NCBI GenBank assembly: GCA_965153355.1
Contig: OZ231128.1
Coordinates: forward strand, 6,634,001-6,698,000
Direction of reading: 5' to 3'
DNA: 64,000 nucleotides
Source: Flaccisagitta enflata
Lineage: Eukaryota; Chaetognatha; Sagittoidea; Aphragmophora
The notes below the pieces were generated by a model. It was not told where the DNA came from. It saw only the letters and a program-made list of their open reading frames with translations, and searched no databases. A program made the position numbers and the translations under genes. Positions 11,434-25,500 of the stretch are shown one piece after another. Position 1 is the first letter of the stretch; each line of letters starts with the position of its first letter.

Positions 11434-12157
11434 AAGTGATAAAAGGCGTGTTTTTTGTGGTTTCGGGTTTATTCTTTTTTTCTTGTCTTTTCTTTTTATT
11501 CTTTTCGTCTTTTTTTTTTTCGCACATTGACACAATTTGTTTTTCATTGCTTTGATGCTTCTTACATCTTTTCAAATTGCCGGACAGATGTTCACGCAAA
11601 TTTTTGGACGCATCTCCGCATAAATGTAAGAGGTTTGTCTCTCGGTCTGTCAGTCCGTCGGTAAGTAGCTAGGTCCGTCGCGATTTTTAAGGTCCTACAT
11701 ATCCTTAAATCTCTCGTAGCTTTTCTCAGTATCTTTTATTTATCAGATGCTGAGTTTTTGGTACAGGGGAGGTGGAAGATTAAAACACATCTTAATAGAG
11801 TGAAGCATCGCTGGAGCGCATCCGCTATCAAGGCATGCAAATTAATGTCTCTTGAGAGATATCTCACTTGTAGTTATTTCGATAATGTAAATAAAGCAGT
11901 TTCATTGTAAAGCATATTTTGACCTAGTCTATTGACATGCGCTCGAGTAAATCTCAACTGTATCAAGAAGAGGATGCACCGATGGCACACTTTTTGGCCT
12001 TGTTGTCTACCTAGACGATTAAGACAAGGCCATTGGTCACGCTCTTTTCTATATTTAGTGTTAAACTACCACCCTCTCAATTGTCTGCATTGATCATTTC
12101 ATGTATCAACTTGTAGATTTTAATTTCTCAATTTACAAGTGCCACTGTTTCTCATAA

Positions 12158-12536
12158 ATGATTAAATCGCTAATTCATCATCCCTTCGGCACAAACGTCT
12201 CAACTGCAGCTGTATCCAAGTTACATCCGTCAGTTTCATCGCCGTCGATTTTCACATCCCGATTACATCCGCATTGCCGCCACCATCAACGTCACTCAGT
12301 TACATCCGTCATTTTCGTCGCCGTTGACATCCGACACTGTCAACCTTTTCCAGTAACAACCACTGTGAAAGCTGCCATCTTCATTAACATTCGTTGCCGC
12401 TATTTAGGCTTGTGTCACAACAAGCGGTCCAAAATTCTATATACCAGTATAGGCGGCTCTCGCCGACCAGAAAAAAATCGTAAAATTGCTTTTGTTTTTT
12501 TTCAGTTTTTTCTTTCTCCTCATTTCATTCACATGC
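12158..12536. other. No supportable gene
   Basis: An open frame runs here and into the following microsatellite. It has no recognisable domain, and its downstream half is translated simple repeat, so it is not called as a gene. Confidence 0.6.
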
Positions 12537-12562
12537 CTGTGTGTGTGTGTGTGTGTCTGTGT

Positions 12563-12623
<61 letters not shown>

Positions 12624-12985
12624 TGTCTGTCTGTCTCTCACCCTCTCTCTGTCTCTCTCTGTCTCTAACCTTTGCTCCCTCCCCCTCACCCTCCTTCCCT
12701 CTCCCTCCATCTCCATCCCCTCTCCCTCTCTTCCCCTCCCCTATCACTTTCTTCCTCTCTCCCTCCCTCTCTTTCTCTCTCCCTCCCCCTCTCTGTCCCT
12801 CTCTCTCCCTCCCCCTCCCTCCCTCTCCTTCCCCTCTCCCTCCCTTCCTCCATCTTTCCCTCCCTCTTCTTCTTCTCTCCCTCTCTCCTTCCCTCCCTTC
12901 CTCTCCCTCTTTCCCTCCCTATCCCTCCCTCTCCCTCCCTCCCCCTCCCCCCCTCTCCCTCCCACGCTCTCCCTCTCACCCTCCC
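12537..12985. repeat. (GT)n tract followed by a 360-bp polypyrimidine tract
   Basis: (GT)n with GTCT variants spans about 12537-12640, then an almost pure C/T strand (CTCCCTCCCTCT-type units) continues to about 12985. Alternating purine-pyrimidine next to a long homopyrimidine tract is prone to Z-form and triplex DNA (established in general; not tested here). Confidence 0.93.
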
Positions 12986-13606
12986 TATACCCTCTGCTGA
13001 ACTCATTTTTGTTGTTACTTAGAGCCGAAAATTGAGATCAATGAAAAATATAGATCTTTGAGAAAAATGCGGAAAATGTGAAAAAATAAAAAAAGATTAA
13101 AAAATTCATAGCGCCTAAAGTATCGGTCCCACAGTGCCCTGCTTTTTTCCAGAAGGTGTAAAAAAGTGCCCTCTTTCACCCTATACCAATTTCAACCCCA
13201 GCCACGGGCGAGCCTAGTTCTGACTCAACTTTCTCAAATTGTCTCAAGCAAAAAAGGGAAACATTAATTCCTAACCCGGAACTCAAAAAATCGAAAAACA
13301 TTTTTCGATTTTTTTCCCAATAAAAAATGTTGATATATATATTTTTCAAGATAGAACACTTTTATTCACAATGGGTTAAGTCAAGATTATTTTAAGTTAA
13401 GAGCAATTGTTCATAATATTTCTATAACAAACAATTATCTGATTATAAACAAGCCCTCTAAATAACAAAAGCTAGAAACAGTTAAGCAAGGGCAGTAAAA
13501 CAAAAAAATAATCCCACATATTAAAAAAACGAAAACAGAGTAGTTCAAAAATACAATGGACGGAGGGACAAACAAAGGAATAGATGAACGGATTAACAGT
13601 AGGCTA
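12986..13606. other. A/T-rich non-coding region
   Basis: Nothing recognised apart from short A-rich runs and TTTTTCGATTTTTTTCCC words. Confidence 0.5.
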
Positions 13607-14221
13607 CAGGGTCATCAGCCTGAGATGCCGGATTCTTTTAAGCATTTACTCAGAGATGCTACACATCTTGGATTTCATACTGATTGTCACTTAAAGAGCA
13701 TAGATTGACGTTTTTTGTAACAAAATTTCATCAAAATCGGTCAAGTAGTTTAGATTTTACAAGTCTTTGAAGTAAAAACTAATATTCTTTTAATGGCAGA
13801 ATTGTCATTAAAAATCGTGAAAGAGGGCATTTTCAAATTTCTCTCTTTTTGGAACAGTTTGAGCTGGGAACATGTCAATTTTCTAGTATAAAAAATAAAT
13901 TTGATATAGTTCCATGAATTTGTCAAATCATCTTTTATTTAGAACTTATCTTGTGTTTCTGGCTAAAAATATTGCAATATGAGAGAATGGGGAAAAAACG
14001 TTGTTCTTTCATTTTCCCATAAAAAAAACAATAAAAAATGGCAGAAAGGTAGTTTTTACTTAAATACATGTAAAATCTAAACTACTTGACTGATTTTGAT
14101 GAAATTTTGATACAAAAAACGTCAATCTACACTTTAAGAGACAATCAGTGTGAAATCCGTGATATGTGGTATCTCAGAGTAAAAGCTTAACATTATCCGG
14201 CATCTCAGGCTAATGACCCGG
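13607..14221. mobile_element. 615-bp MITE with about 180-bp inverted arms, TA target
   Basis: CAGGGTCATCAGCCTGAGAT (left) pairs with ATCTCAGGCTAATGACCCGG (right), inside TA (13605-13606, 14222-14223). Pairing continues through TCATACTGATTGTC, GACGTTTTTTGTA and AAACTACTTGA words, giving arms of about 180 bp with several mismatches. Non-coding. Confidence 0.85.
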
Positions 14222-14411
14222 TAAAAAGATAGACAAATTAGTGAAAAGTTAAATAAACAGACAAATAAGCATAATAGTATATAGTTGCATATCTGTGACA
14301 AGGAATATTCTAACTCTCAAGCTTCTTAAATTTTGGACCACTTTTTGTCACATATTGTTCCACCTATCATAAGTTTTCAAAACATCAAAAGAACATCAAA
14401 GTCACTCCTGG

Positions 14412-14597
14412 ATGTCTCTTCCAATTGTTTTCAAAGAATGGATTGCTCAGGATGTCCAACTGGACGATTCCTACGATCGTCTTCATCGAAAGCATATGGC
14501 CTCTTTTCTCCTCGTCATACTGATACCTATTCTCGGCAAGCAATATGTCGGAAATCCCATCCAATGTATGACACCGACCGCCTTTAGCGGAGATCAG
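14412..14597 (+). CDS. Innexin exon 1 (residues 1-62)
   Basis: ATG at 14412 gives 17 residues before DDSYDRL, as usual for innexin N-termini. Encodes TM1 (about 29-42) and [10 protein letters not shown]. Ends in phase 0 at GATCAG before GTCAGG, a weak donor. A second copy of the 3' part with the better donor GTAAGG follows at about 14640-14744 and a third fragment at 14756-14803. Confidence 0.85.
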
Positions 14598-17500
14598 GTC
14601 AGGGATGTAGAGTCTAAATTGTAGACTTATAGTATTAGCTTCTTTCCTCTTTTCATTTTGATACCTATTCTCGGCAAGCAATATGTCGGAAATCCCATCC
14701 AATGTATGACACCATTCAGACTAACCGCCCTTAGTGGAGATCAGGTAAGGGATATTGGTAATCAATATGTCGGAAACTTCATCCAATGTAAAACTCATAA
14801 TTCCTTAATTCATCCGACGTCAACAGCAACACTATCAAAAACTACAAGGCCTCATACACTCCTTCCCCCTCCCCCCCCCCCCCCATCGCGGGCGGGTAGG
14901 CAGGAGTTGAATAGCGAAGAAACGCTCCCACGTTGTTTTGGTTACCGATGGACCAACGGACCGACCAACCGATACACCAAGTCCCAAGCCTCAAGTCGCG
15001 TGTTCGCGTCTAAAATGGGAAGATGGCAACAGTACATTAAACAAGGCCAAGAGATGTCCAATAGATGCGTCCTCTTTAGACGTAAGATATTATCATACAA
15101 ATTATTAAGATATAAAGATATTAAGATATGATAATATGAAAATATAAAGATTCAGAGATATCGAGATAAAGAGAAAAATATAAACTGAATTCTTGCTCCC
15201 CCCACGCCTCTCCAGCCCCCCCCCCCCGTTCCCCACCCCTCCCCCCACGCCTCTTCACCCCTCGCCCCCCCCCACGCCTCCTCAGCACTCCCCCCCACGC
15301 CTCCCCACCCCTCCCCCCACGCCTCCCCACCCCTCCCCCCACGCCTCCCCCCACGCCCCCCCCCCCCCCCCAACGCCTCCCCACCCCTCCCCCACACCTC
15401 CCCACGCCTCCCCCCCCCTATCCCCACGCATCCCCACAACCCCCCGCCGCATCCTTAGGAAGAGATATGAAGGGACTTGGAGAGACATAGAGAGATATGG
15501 AGAGACATGAAGAAACAAGAGGAGACATAAGAGACATATAGAGACATGAAGAGACATAAAAGACATGAGAGACATAAGAGACATAAGAGACATAAGAGAC
15601 ATAAGAGACCTAAGTGATATTAGAGATATAAGTGATATAAGAGATATAAGAGATATAAGAGACATAAGAGATATAAGAGACATAAGAGACATATGAGAGA
15701 TAAAGGAGACATATGGGAGACGTTTTGGAGACAAAAGAGACAAAGAGACAAAAGAGACATAAGAGACCTAAGAGACCTAAGATACATAGGAAAAATAAGA
15801 GACATAACAGACCTAAGATACATGAGAGAAATAACAGACATAAGAGATGTAAGAGACATAAGAGACAGAGACATACAGGAGACAAAAGAGACAAAAGAGA
15901 CAAAAGAGATGAAAGAGATGAAAGAGACAATAGAACTATAAGAGACAAGAAGATACATGAAGAGAAATGAAGAGAAAAACTTGAAAATCGCGTTTTGAAA
16001 TTTTCGTGTGACACTCAGACAGACAGACACTCAGACCTACCGACCAAGGGACAGACCCTGTTATAGAGATGCGAGGACGCATCTAAAAACAAGGCCAACA
16101 CCTATAAGTCGCGTGCGAGACTTACACCCCCTAGTTACAGATTGACTTAGAATGAATTAGAATGGCTTAAAATGACTTATAGAAATAAAATTGATAAAAA
16201 AGTAAAATGTGACCAACCGACTGACCGACCAACCAACCGACGGATGGACGGACAAAGCAGGGTGTAGAGTCGCCTGCACGTGACTAAAAACAAGGCCAGA
16301 TACACAGCCACCAGTTGCGGAAGAGTGGGCAGGGGCGGAAATGCGCGTTTCCAACTCGATCATTATGGACCGACGGACCAACGGACGGACAAAGCCTCTT
16401 ATAGAGTTACGTGTCCGCAACTATAAACATAACAAAAAACATCGACTACGTCATTTACTCCCATTCATATTCAGGCTGAATATCTGCACTCGAAATGTTG
16501 GACCGAGTCAACTTATTATCTTTTGGCAAAAGAATTCCCTCATTGGAGTGATTCTGTGGTGGACTCGGAGACGAGAGACTTTCTCAAAAACTTGGAAAAG
16601 TTTCGAAATATGCCTTATTACAAAAAGGAAGGAGTTTACATCTCAGGCCCTGCAGGTAAATAAAATTCAAATAAATGCCTTACTACAAAAGGGAAGGCGT
16701 TTACATCCCAGGTCCAGCAGGTAAATGAAATTCAAATAAATGCCTGACCACAAAAGGGAAGGCGTTTACATCCCAGGTCCAGCTGGCATATGCATTTCAG
16801 GCCCAGCAGGTAAATTAAGTTATGATAAATGCCTTATTCGGCCAGGAATCTCAATGGAGAAAATCTCAATTTTAAGGGTTATGAAAAAAAAAAATGGACC
16901 CATCCCAGTTTTTTGCACAGGGGACCTAAAAAGGCTGTAGAACAAGATTCTGATGTTCATTTTGACCTATCTTGAGCCAAAAAAAAGAAACGGGTTTTAG
17001 TGCAAAAAACAGCTATTTTTCCAAAAAAAATGGCATTAAATGAAATATTTTGGCCCTTATTTTTGCAGAAACATAAAGTACCAATAGTAATTGATATTTG
17101 AGTGAATGTAGAACAATTTTTAGTTGCGTGCTACGCGACTCTACACCCCGCTTTGTCGGTCCGTCCGTCGGTCCGTCCGTCCGTCGGTCCGTCGGTCCGT
17201 CCGTCCGTCCGTCCGTCCGTCACACTTTACTTTTTCGGCGTTAATGGGGTTTTTGGCCTTACTGCTCCTGCCCAAATGCTCCACTGACCTCAATTATGGC
17301 CCCTGCCCACCCGCACGCGACTGGTGTAGCCGTGTATCCGGCCTTGTTAATAGGTCTATGAGGTTCAAAAATAGCATTAAAATGCTCAAAAATGAAGAAA
17401 TGACCTAAGAATGAAAAAATCGTCAAAACTGATGATCTGGAACAGTTTCTTAGGTAAAAATATGCTGTCAGTATGAATTTCATCGATTTACTTAAAAAAA

Positions 17501-19431
17501 CATGGCCGTGATAAGCGAAAAACGCAGAACCGCAATATGCAAATGAGATCAAAGTGCGATTTTTGCAAAAAATGGCAAAACATGTTTTTTCTTTTTTTTG
17601 AAGTTAAACACAATAAAATATTGAGAACTTACCTTTCCAAAGCCATTTTTTGCAAAAACCGCACTTTGACCTCATTTGCATATTGCGGTTTTGCGTTTTT
17701 CGCTTATCACGGCTATGTTTTTTTAAGTAAATCGATGAAATTCATACTGACAGCATATCTTACCCTAAGAAACTGTTCCAAAGCATCAGTTTTGACAATT
17801 TTTTAATTTCTAGGTCATTTCTTCAATTTTGAGCATTTTAATGCTATTTTTGAACCTCATAGACTGATTCAAAATTGTTCTAGAGTCACTCAAATATCAA
17901 TTACTACCCTGTTTTCAAAAGCGAATGGAACCAGCAAAACCTTTATTGTGCCTAAAGTAATCACATTTGGATATCTGGATTTTTTTTGTCTAAAAGCAAA
18001 TAACCTACCATTTATTCATGCAAAATTTCATAGCAGTGGCTCTTGTGGTTTAGCTTCCACATAGTTTTGAAATATGGTGAAATTTCATAAAGTTTTACTT
18101 AAAAATGGCATTTTTACGGAAATTTACATCAATAATCCATTGTCATTTTTGTAAAAACTAAGCAAAAATGACCAAGTTGGTCATAAATGGATATACATTG
18201 ACCCTTCTTTTGCATCAGTTTTAATTTTTCATGATTTTTGAAAAAATTGAGGCCTTTTATGACATTTAATGAGATAAAAAACCTTTTCAGACTTTGAAAA
18301 ATCAGAGGAAAAATCAAATTTGCCACATGAAAAAAAGATGAATATTACAATTTTGGTTGTTCTTTCTTGTACAATATTAAAAAAGACCATTATCCATGTT
18401 TAAAGACCAATCTGGCTACTTTCATTTGATTCTTAGAGAAATGACAATATCTTGAAGTAATGGGGGTCATTCAATCAAATTTTCGAGGAGCCCCTTATGG
18501 GGCTTACTACATTTTTACTCAAAATTATGTGGAAGCCAAACTACTAGAGCCACTGCTATAAAATTTTGGATGAGTAAATGGTAGGTCATGTGCTTTTAGA
18601 CAAAACCAATCTGGATATTCAAATGTGAATACTCTGGGCACAATATAGGTTTTGCTGGTTCCAGTTGCTTTTGAAAACAGGGTATTGGGACTTTATGTTT
18701 CTGTAAAAAAAAAGTCAAAACAATTTCATTTAATACTATTTTTTTAGGAAAAATAGCCATTTTTTGCAATAAAAACCGTTTCTTTTCTTTTTGGCTCAAG
18801 TCAGGTCAAAATGAACATCAGAATCTTGTTCTACAGCCTTTTTAGGTCCCCTGTGCAAAAATCTGGGATGGGTCCTTTTTTTTTTTTTTTTTTAAAGAGT
18901 TTTGCAAGTGAGACTTCTGGCCGTATTAAGGCGTTTACATCTCAGACCCTGCAGGTAAATTAAGTTATGATAAATGCCTTATTACATAAGTGGAGGCGTT
19001 TACATCAAGGACCATATCTCAGCCTCATGGCCATATCCCAGCCTCATGGCCCAGACTCCATCCTCGAGGTTCCAAATCCCAGCTTCAGAGCCCAAATCCA
19101 AGCCTCAAGGCACAAATCCTAGCATCAAGACCCAAATTCGAGCCTCAAGACCCAAATCCGATCCTCAAGACCCATATCTCAGCCTTGAGGCCCATATCTC
19201 AGCCTTGAGGCCCAAATCTCAGCCTTGAGGCCCAAATCCCAGCCTCGAGGCCCAAATCCCAGCCCTAAGGCTTTAATCTCTGCCCAAAGGCCCAAATCCC
19301 AACAGCTAGAAGGAGAAAGGAAAACTTCCACATGTGTGAAAGTATAGGGCATTGGCCCTTCAGGGCTCACATAGGCTATGAGACACAGGTGGCCAGTTGG
19401 TGCGCGAGTCAATGCGTTCCTATATATGATG

Positions 19432-19526
<95 letters not shown>

Positions 19527-22500
19527 TCCTTCAGGCTTCGTAGGTCCTCACATTGGTGGTGAGTTGGTGCGTGTATCCTATTACCAATACGTTCCTATGG
19601 TAATCGTTGCGATGGCGCTGCTCTTTTTTCTGCCATTTTACATGTGGAAGGAAAATGTGCAAAGATCGGGAATCCATCTTGTGGCCATCATGAAAGGAGC
19701 CTCGGATATTTCCAAAATTCAAGACGCTAAAGAAAATGGTGAGTGTGAAGGGCTTGGGTGCTTCACATAGCAAAAGTTAGTTATTTCTTTTCACCCTCTT
19801 TACCTAATGTGGAGTTGCTCATTTTAAAACCCTTATCATTTTTCTTTTATCAAAAATCATTCATCTTCTGTTTTTTAGCAAATTATTTTTGAGGACCTAA
19901 TTTGCATAATGCAGTGGGATAAAACCATATGCTGATATTCTTTGAATTAACTTTTACAAATTTTTACTCTTCATAGAGTTGTTAATCTACCTTTTATAAG
20001 CTCTTTCGTAGCTTATGTTCTGATATTAGCTTATATTCATGATTTTCTAGAGAAATAATTGTCATTTTTGTAACAAAACTACACAGGATTTTACTGAATT
20101 CTGGGAAATCTGTGGGAACTTTAAGGCTAAAACATAAATGTATGATGAAGGAATTTTAAATAGTCGCAAAAGCGTTAGATGGTCAGCGGTACCCGTTGCC
20201 CCTATGTGAGTTTATGTGGGTGTGAGGTGGTTAGAGGGGCAGCGGCCCCGAAGGGGCCGATGACCTATGCTGTTTTTATTTGAGCCTCAAGGCTGGAATT
20301 AGGGTCTCGAGGCTAGGATTTGAGCTTCGAGGCTGGGATTTGAGCCTTGAGGCTGGGATTTGATCCTCGAGGCTGGGATTTGATCCTCGAGGCTGGGATT
20401 TGATCCTCGAGGCTGGGATTTGAGCCTCGAGGCTGGGATTTGAGCCTCGAGGCTGGGATTCGAGGCTCGAGGCTGGGATTTGAGCCTCGAGGCTGGGATT
20501 TGAGCCTCAAGGCTGGGATTTGAGCCTCGAGGCTGGAATTTGAGCCTCCAGGCTGGGATTTGAGCCTACAGGCTGGGATTTGAGCCTCCAGGCTGGGATT
20601 TGAGCCTCGCGGCTAGGATTTGGGTCTTGAGGCTGAGATATGGGCCTGGAGTCTGGGGGGGGTACGAAGAAGAAGGAGAAGAAGGAGAAGGAGAAATTTC
20701 TCCTGTGTGAAAGCATAGGTCATCGGCCCCTTCGGGGCCGCTGCCCAAAAAAGGAAGGTGATCATCTTCATTATTTTGGCTCCTCCATTTTATCCAAACA
20801 GGGTGAAGGGATGCGCCCAACTTTTGCTATGTGAAGCTCCCAAGTGAAGGGCTATGTAGAGAACGCAAGCTCTAATACCCCGCAGTAATTCCGATAAATT
20901 TGTTCTTTATCAGTATGTATGCCGCTGTACAACTCTCCAATCAATTTGGAACCTTATTTTCAGGGTCAAATCAATGTCTGAATTAATTCAGCTTGGAGCA
21001 GCGTTTTTTCAGATTAGATACATTTCGGACGGGGACACAAATTTGGATACAGGTCGTTATTTCATTACTTCATGCATGATATGCACATAATCAATTGTTT
21101 TGCAGCAATGTTGTCCAATTTTGTGAGTCAGTTTCGATGTTACGTTGGACTTTTGAGAGAGGATAAAAAGCCAAGAAGAATTTTCCAGCAAATTCAATAT
21201 GCAGTTTGCATTGGGGTAAGTACAAGTCATTTATCACACTTGTCACTCAACACTTGCTACGTGTTCATTTCAATTTGTTATTGTAGTAGACCAATGGACC
21301 AACGGATCAACAGACCGACGGACTGAGCAACTTAGCTGCGAATCCAGGACGGAAAAAGCTAAAATTACCATGTTGGTTCCTTTTTGGGCACCATCCATTC
21401 AAACGACCGCCAGGTGGTTTTGAGTAGTAGTCTATATTTTTTGTTTGTTTTCACTCTGGATGGACTTCCTTAACTAGGATCCAGCTTCAAAGAAATCTTT
21501 CTTGTGGCGCCTTTTGAAAAAAGTCCAAAATTGATAATATTTCATCACATCATATTCTGCATTCAGAATTCACAGGGTTAATAAAAAATATTTTTAGTTA
21601 ACAAATTTGCAGGGGTGTAAATAATTGAGCGGCTTTTGATTTTATTCCCCCCCCCCCCGCCTTTGATTTTCTTCCCCGCAACGCATCGTGTGGCATTACA
21701 AAATCTATGATTTTCTTCCCCACAAAGCAATAAAACAGTATATTATAGGTTTAAATAGTGTTTGAATGTGTTGTAGTGATCAGATACTACCATTTAAAAC
21801 TGTCAAAAGTATCAAATCTTCAAAAATTTTCTTTTTTCTTCTTTTTTTTAGCTTTAGATTTTTTTCCTCATCTCCAAACCCTTTGATTTTATTCTCCCGC
21901 CACGGGGGGGAATGCTCAACTTTATACACGCCTGCAGATTTGTAAAAATGATAAAATTTTCGTCCATTTGATAGGTCGCACTGTATATTTTTTTGCTACC
22001 GTTGCAAAATGTAACGATGGCTTAAGAATTAGAAATTTCATTACTTAATGAAAATGTACTGTGTGACCTATCAAATGAAAGGAGATTTTATCAGGAATTC
22101 AAATATGCAGTCAAATATTGCTTTCCAGATGAAATACGAGAATTTGTTATTTTGTTATTACGTATTCATCAAATTGGTCTACATTGGCAACATCTCTTTT
22201 ATTGCTTTCCAGATGAAATATGGGAACTCGTTATTTTGTTATTATGTATTCATCAAATTGGTCTACATCGGCAACATCGTCTTCCAGCTTTTCTTTCTTT
22301 CCTCCTTTTTTGGGATGGAAGGATTTTTAACGCTCATTCTTCACAGTTATCAAGTTGTATACAGAGTTGCCACGGAACAAATTTGGGAACATTCCAGGTC
22401 AGTCAGTCATTGTTGATAGTGTTGCTTTTTTTCTGTGATGTCGTTGCCAGTGTCGTCGTTATTGTCGTCAATATGATAGTTGTCGCCAATGTTATTGTCG

Positions 22501-25500
22501 TTGGTGTTGTTGTTGTCAATGTGATTTTTGTTGTTGTCAATGTGATATTTTTTGTCATTGTTATAGTTAGTCATTGACGTGAAATCGAACAGGAGCTCTT
22601 TTTCCCCCTTTCCCATTTTTAACCTTCCATGAGAAATGACTGCGTAATCATTGAATTTGGCTTTGCTCATATTATCTTTCTTTTTTCTTTCTTTATTCCA
22701 GGCTTTTTCCTATAAGCACAGTTTGTCACTTTACTACTTCTCGCGACGGAGAACATCAGCCCTTTACAGTCGAATGCACTTTGCCAATCAACATCTTCAG
22801 TGATAAGATATTCACTATCATTGTTTTACTATACCAAGTGAGTGCTACAAGAACAAGTTTTATTGTAAGTCTTGCTAATGCAGATACACCCCGCTTTCCA
22901 GATCCAACAGTGGTGGAAATCCGCCTCCAGCGGACACAGGATCTTGATCCCTTCATGTCATTTACTCATCTCTTTTACTTCTACATATCAGCAATGAAGG
23001 AAAGCAATCTATAACTGACAATATCTCTTGTATCCTATCAAGCGGTGTGCAACTGTACATTGACAAAAATACTCAAACAACTGCTAACATCGCAATGGAG
23101 CGCCAAGGTCACATAATTCTAAACTAGAATGAATTATTTACAGGTACTTCTTGTTGCCACAATCCTCAGTATTTTTCGGTGGTTATACGTTGGATCAGAA
23201 CGACAAAGAATGTTCTTTATACAGAGCCATCTTAGGCTACACCATGACACGTAAGTTAGGTCAATTATAGGGTCAGAGCGACAAAGAATGTTCTTCATAC
23301 AATGCCATGTCAGGCTACACCATGACACATGTGGCCAAGTACAAGATGAGAATGACATGAATGAATGAATGTTAAGCCATCTCAGTTCATCTTAGGCATG
23401 ACAGGAAACGCTAAAAATAAGATCAGAACAACGAAAAATACTCTTCACACAAAGCCATCTCTGACTACACAGGAGTCTGCTAGATCTAGTAGGGGTCTGC
23501 CGGAGATCATCCCATGATAGTAAAAAAGAGTAAGTCCATTATTATCTTCCCATGTATAGGGGGGGTTGATGGATTTCAGAGGAGTCTGCTGGAGCTTATT
23601 ATGATAACCATAGAGGGGGATCTGCTAGATCTAGTGGGGGTCTGCTGGAGATTATCCCCATTTCCATGCATAGGGAGGGGTCTGATAGATTCTATGGGGG
23701 TCTGTTGGAGCTCATCCCCATGACCATAGAGGGGGATCTGCTAGATCTAGTAGGGCTCTGCTGGAGATCATCCCCATGATAGTGAAGAAGTCTGCCCATT
23801 ATCATCAAAACATAGAGAGAATCTCTTGATTTTCATTCTGTAGCAGAAATTTTTAGTCGCGTGCACGCGACTCTACACCTCGCTTTGTCCGTCCGTCCGT
23901 CGGTTGGTTGGTCGGTCTGTCTGTTGGTCTGTCACACTTTTACTTTTTTATTGCGGACACGCAACTCTATAAGAGCCTATGTCCGTCCGTTGGTCGGTCC
24001 ATCCGTCGGTCCGTCTGTGAACATGAGTCGAAAAGTGTGAAAACGCGCATTTCCACCCCTGCCCACCCGTCCGCAACTGGTATTGGCCGTCTATCCGGCC
24101 TTGTTTTATTTCCTTAAGTCATTTTAAGTCATTTAATAGTATACCAAGTCATTCTGAGCTATTCTAAGTCATTTTAAGTCATTATGTAAGTCTCGCACGC
24201 GACTAATAGGTGTTGGCCTTGTTGCCAATAGGAGGCGTTCTTTTAAAACCAAACTGTCGCACATGTTAAAACCAAACTGTCGCACTTGGTTGTTTTTTAT
24301 TACTAAGGATAGTTGTGATGGGTCCGGATTAAACACCAGTGAGAGCTCCAAAGGCTTTCATACTTAAGTAAAGTAGGGTTGAGTGGTAATATTGTACCAT
24401 GGTATAGAATGCCGGCGATCCCATATGGTTGATTCTCGATTCTTGCCTCTAATGGTATGGTTTTTGGGCAGCGGCCCCGAAGGGGACAAAGTCCTGTAGA
24501 ACACAGGGGGAATCTGTCCCCCCCCTGCCCCACCCTCGGCTTCGTCTCCTTTGGGGCCCAAATCCAAACTGTATGACCCAAATCCAAGCAAAATGGTCCA
24601 AATCCGCCCAAAATTGGCCAAATCCAGGCAAAATGGCCTAAGACCAGGTAAAATGGGCCTTATCTGGCTAGAAAACCTGAATTCTGGCCTGAGTTCTATC
24701 ATCTTGGCCCCTTAAACTTAGATTCTGGCTCCAAAAACCCACATCCAAGCCTTAGAGACCCAGATCCTGACCTTTGGGACCCAGATTCTGACCTCCAAGA
24801 CCTAGGTGCTGGCCTAAAAGACCTAAATCCTAGCCTCAGAGGACCAAATCCTGACCTCAGAAACTGAAATCCTTGCCTCTGAGACCAAGAAATTGGTCTC
24901 TGAGACCCAGATTCTGGCCTCAGATACCCAGATCCTGGCCTGCTCCTGCCTCAACTTAACCTACAAACTATACAAAAATGGCAAGGGTACCATTGTTCAT
25001 ATTCTGCCTTTTGTCAGTTCTCCTTGATATTCAATGAAAATTTGAATAACAGGGCATCCTGGACAGAGGGAAGGCAAACAGGACGGATGGACGGACGAAC
25101 GAATGGACGGACGGACAGATTCCCCCTGTGTTCTACAGGACTTTGTCCCCTTCGGGGCCGCTGCCCTGCTCCCTCTCAACCTTCATCACTTTCTACTCAA
25201 GCAGGGCACGGGTACCGCTGACCACTTACTGCCTTTGGGCTGCTATTACCAATATTGCCTTTGATATCTAGATTATCCTTGGATAGCTACATAGTCATTT
25301 GGTAATTTGTTCACTATAAATGATAGGGATATGCTGACTACTTTGCATCTTTTTGTTTTGGGTTGACATGGAATGTTTGAGAAAATGGTCTCAATCAGTG
25401 GAGAAAATTTTGATTTTAGGTTGTGGGTTGCATGAGCCTTTTACAATGGGAAGATCAGATGGATGTGAGGGACTTTGGATTAGCCGCCACCGGTTCAGCA

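Larger units (their letters stand above)
16884..18893. mobile_element. Foldback element with two-part arms, split by a nested MITE
   Basis: The outer arms 16884-17085 and about 18680-18893 are inverted copies (AATGGACCCATCCCAG / CTGGGATGGGTCC; ATTCTGATGTTCATTTTGAC / GTCAAAATGAACATCAGAAT). Arm parts 17907-18080 and about 18530-18680 also pair. The left arm is interrupted at 17087-17904 by another element while the right arm is intact at that point. Non-coding. Confidence 0.85.

Noticed and set aside
12158-13035. 280-codon open frame and overlapping frames with VCVCVC and SLSPSP
   Set aside because: Most of the frame is translated GT and polypyrimidine repeat; the upstream 100 codons show no recognisable domain.
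15121-16030. Frames rich in Gly-Gly-Arg or MSLMSL/RDKRD
   Set aside because: Translation of the C-rich and GAGACATAA arrays inside the HINE at 15040-16086.
20313-20716. Repeated peptide frames ([12 protein letters not shown] type), also at 9.8, 19.0 and 25.9-26.7 kb (QASNLAS type)
   Set aside because: Produced by 20-bp or 21-bp tandem arrays inside family D elements; the frames persist only because the unit lacks stops.
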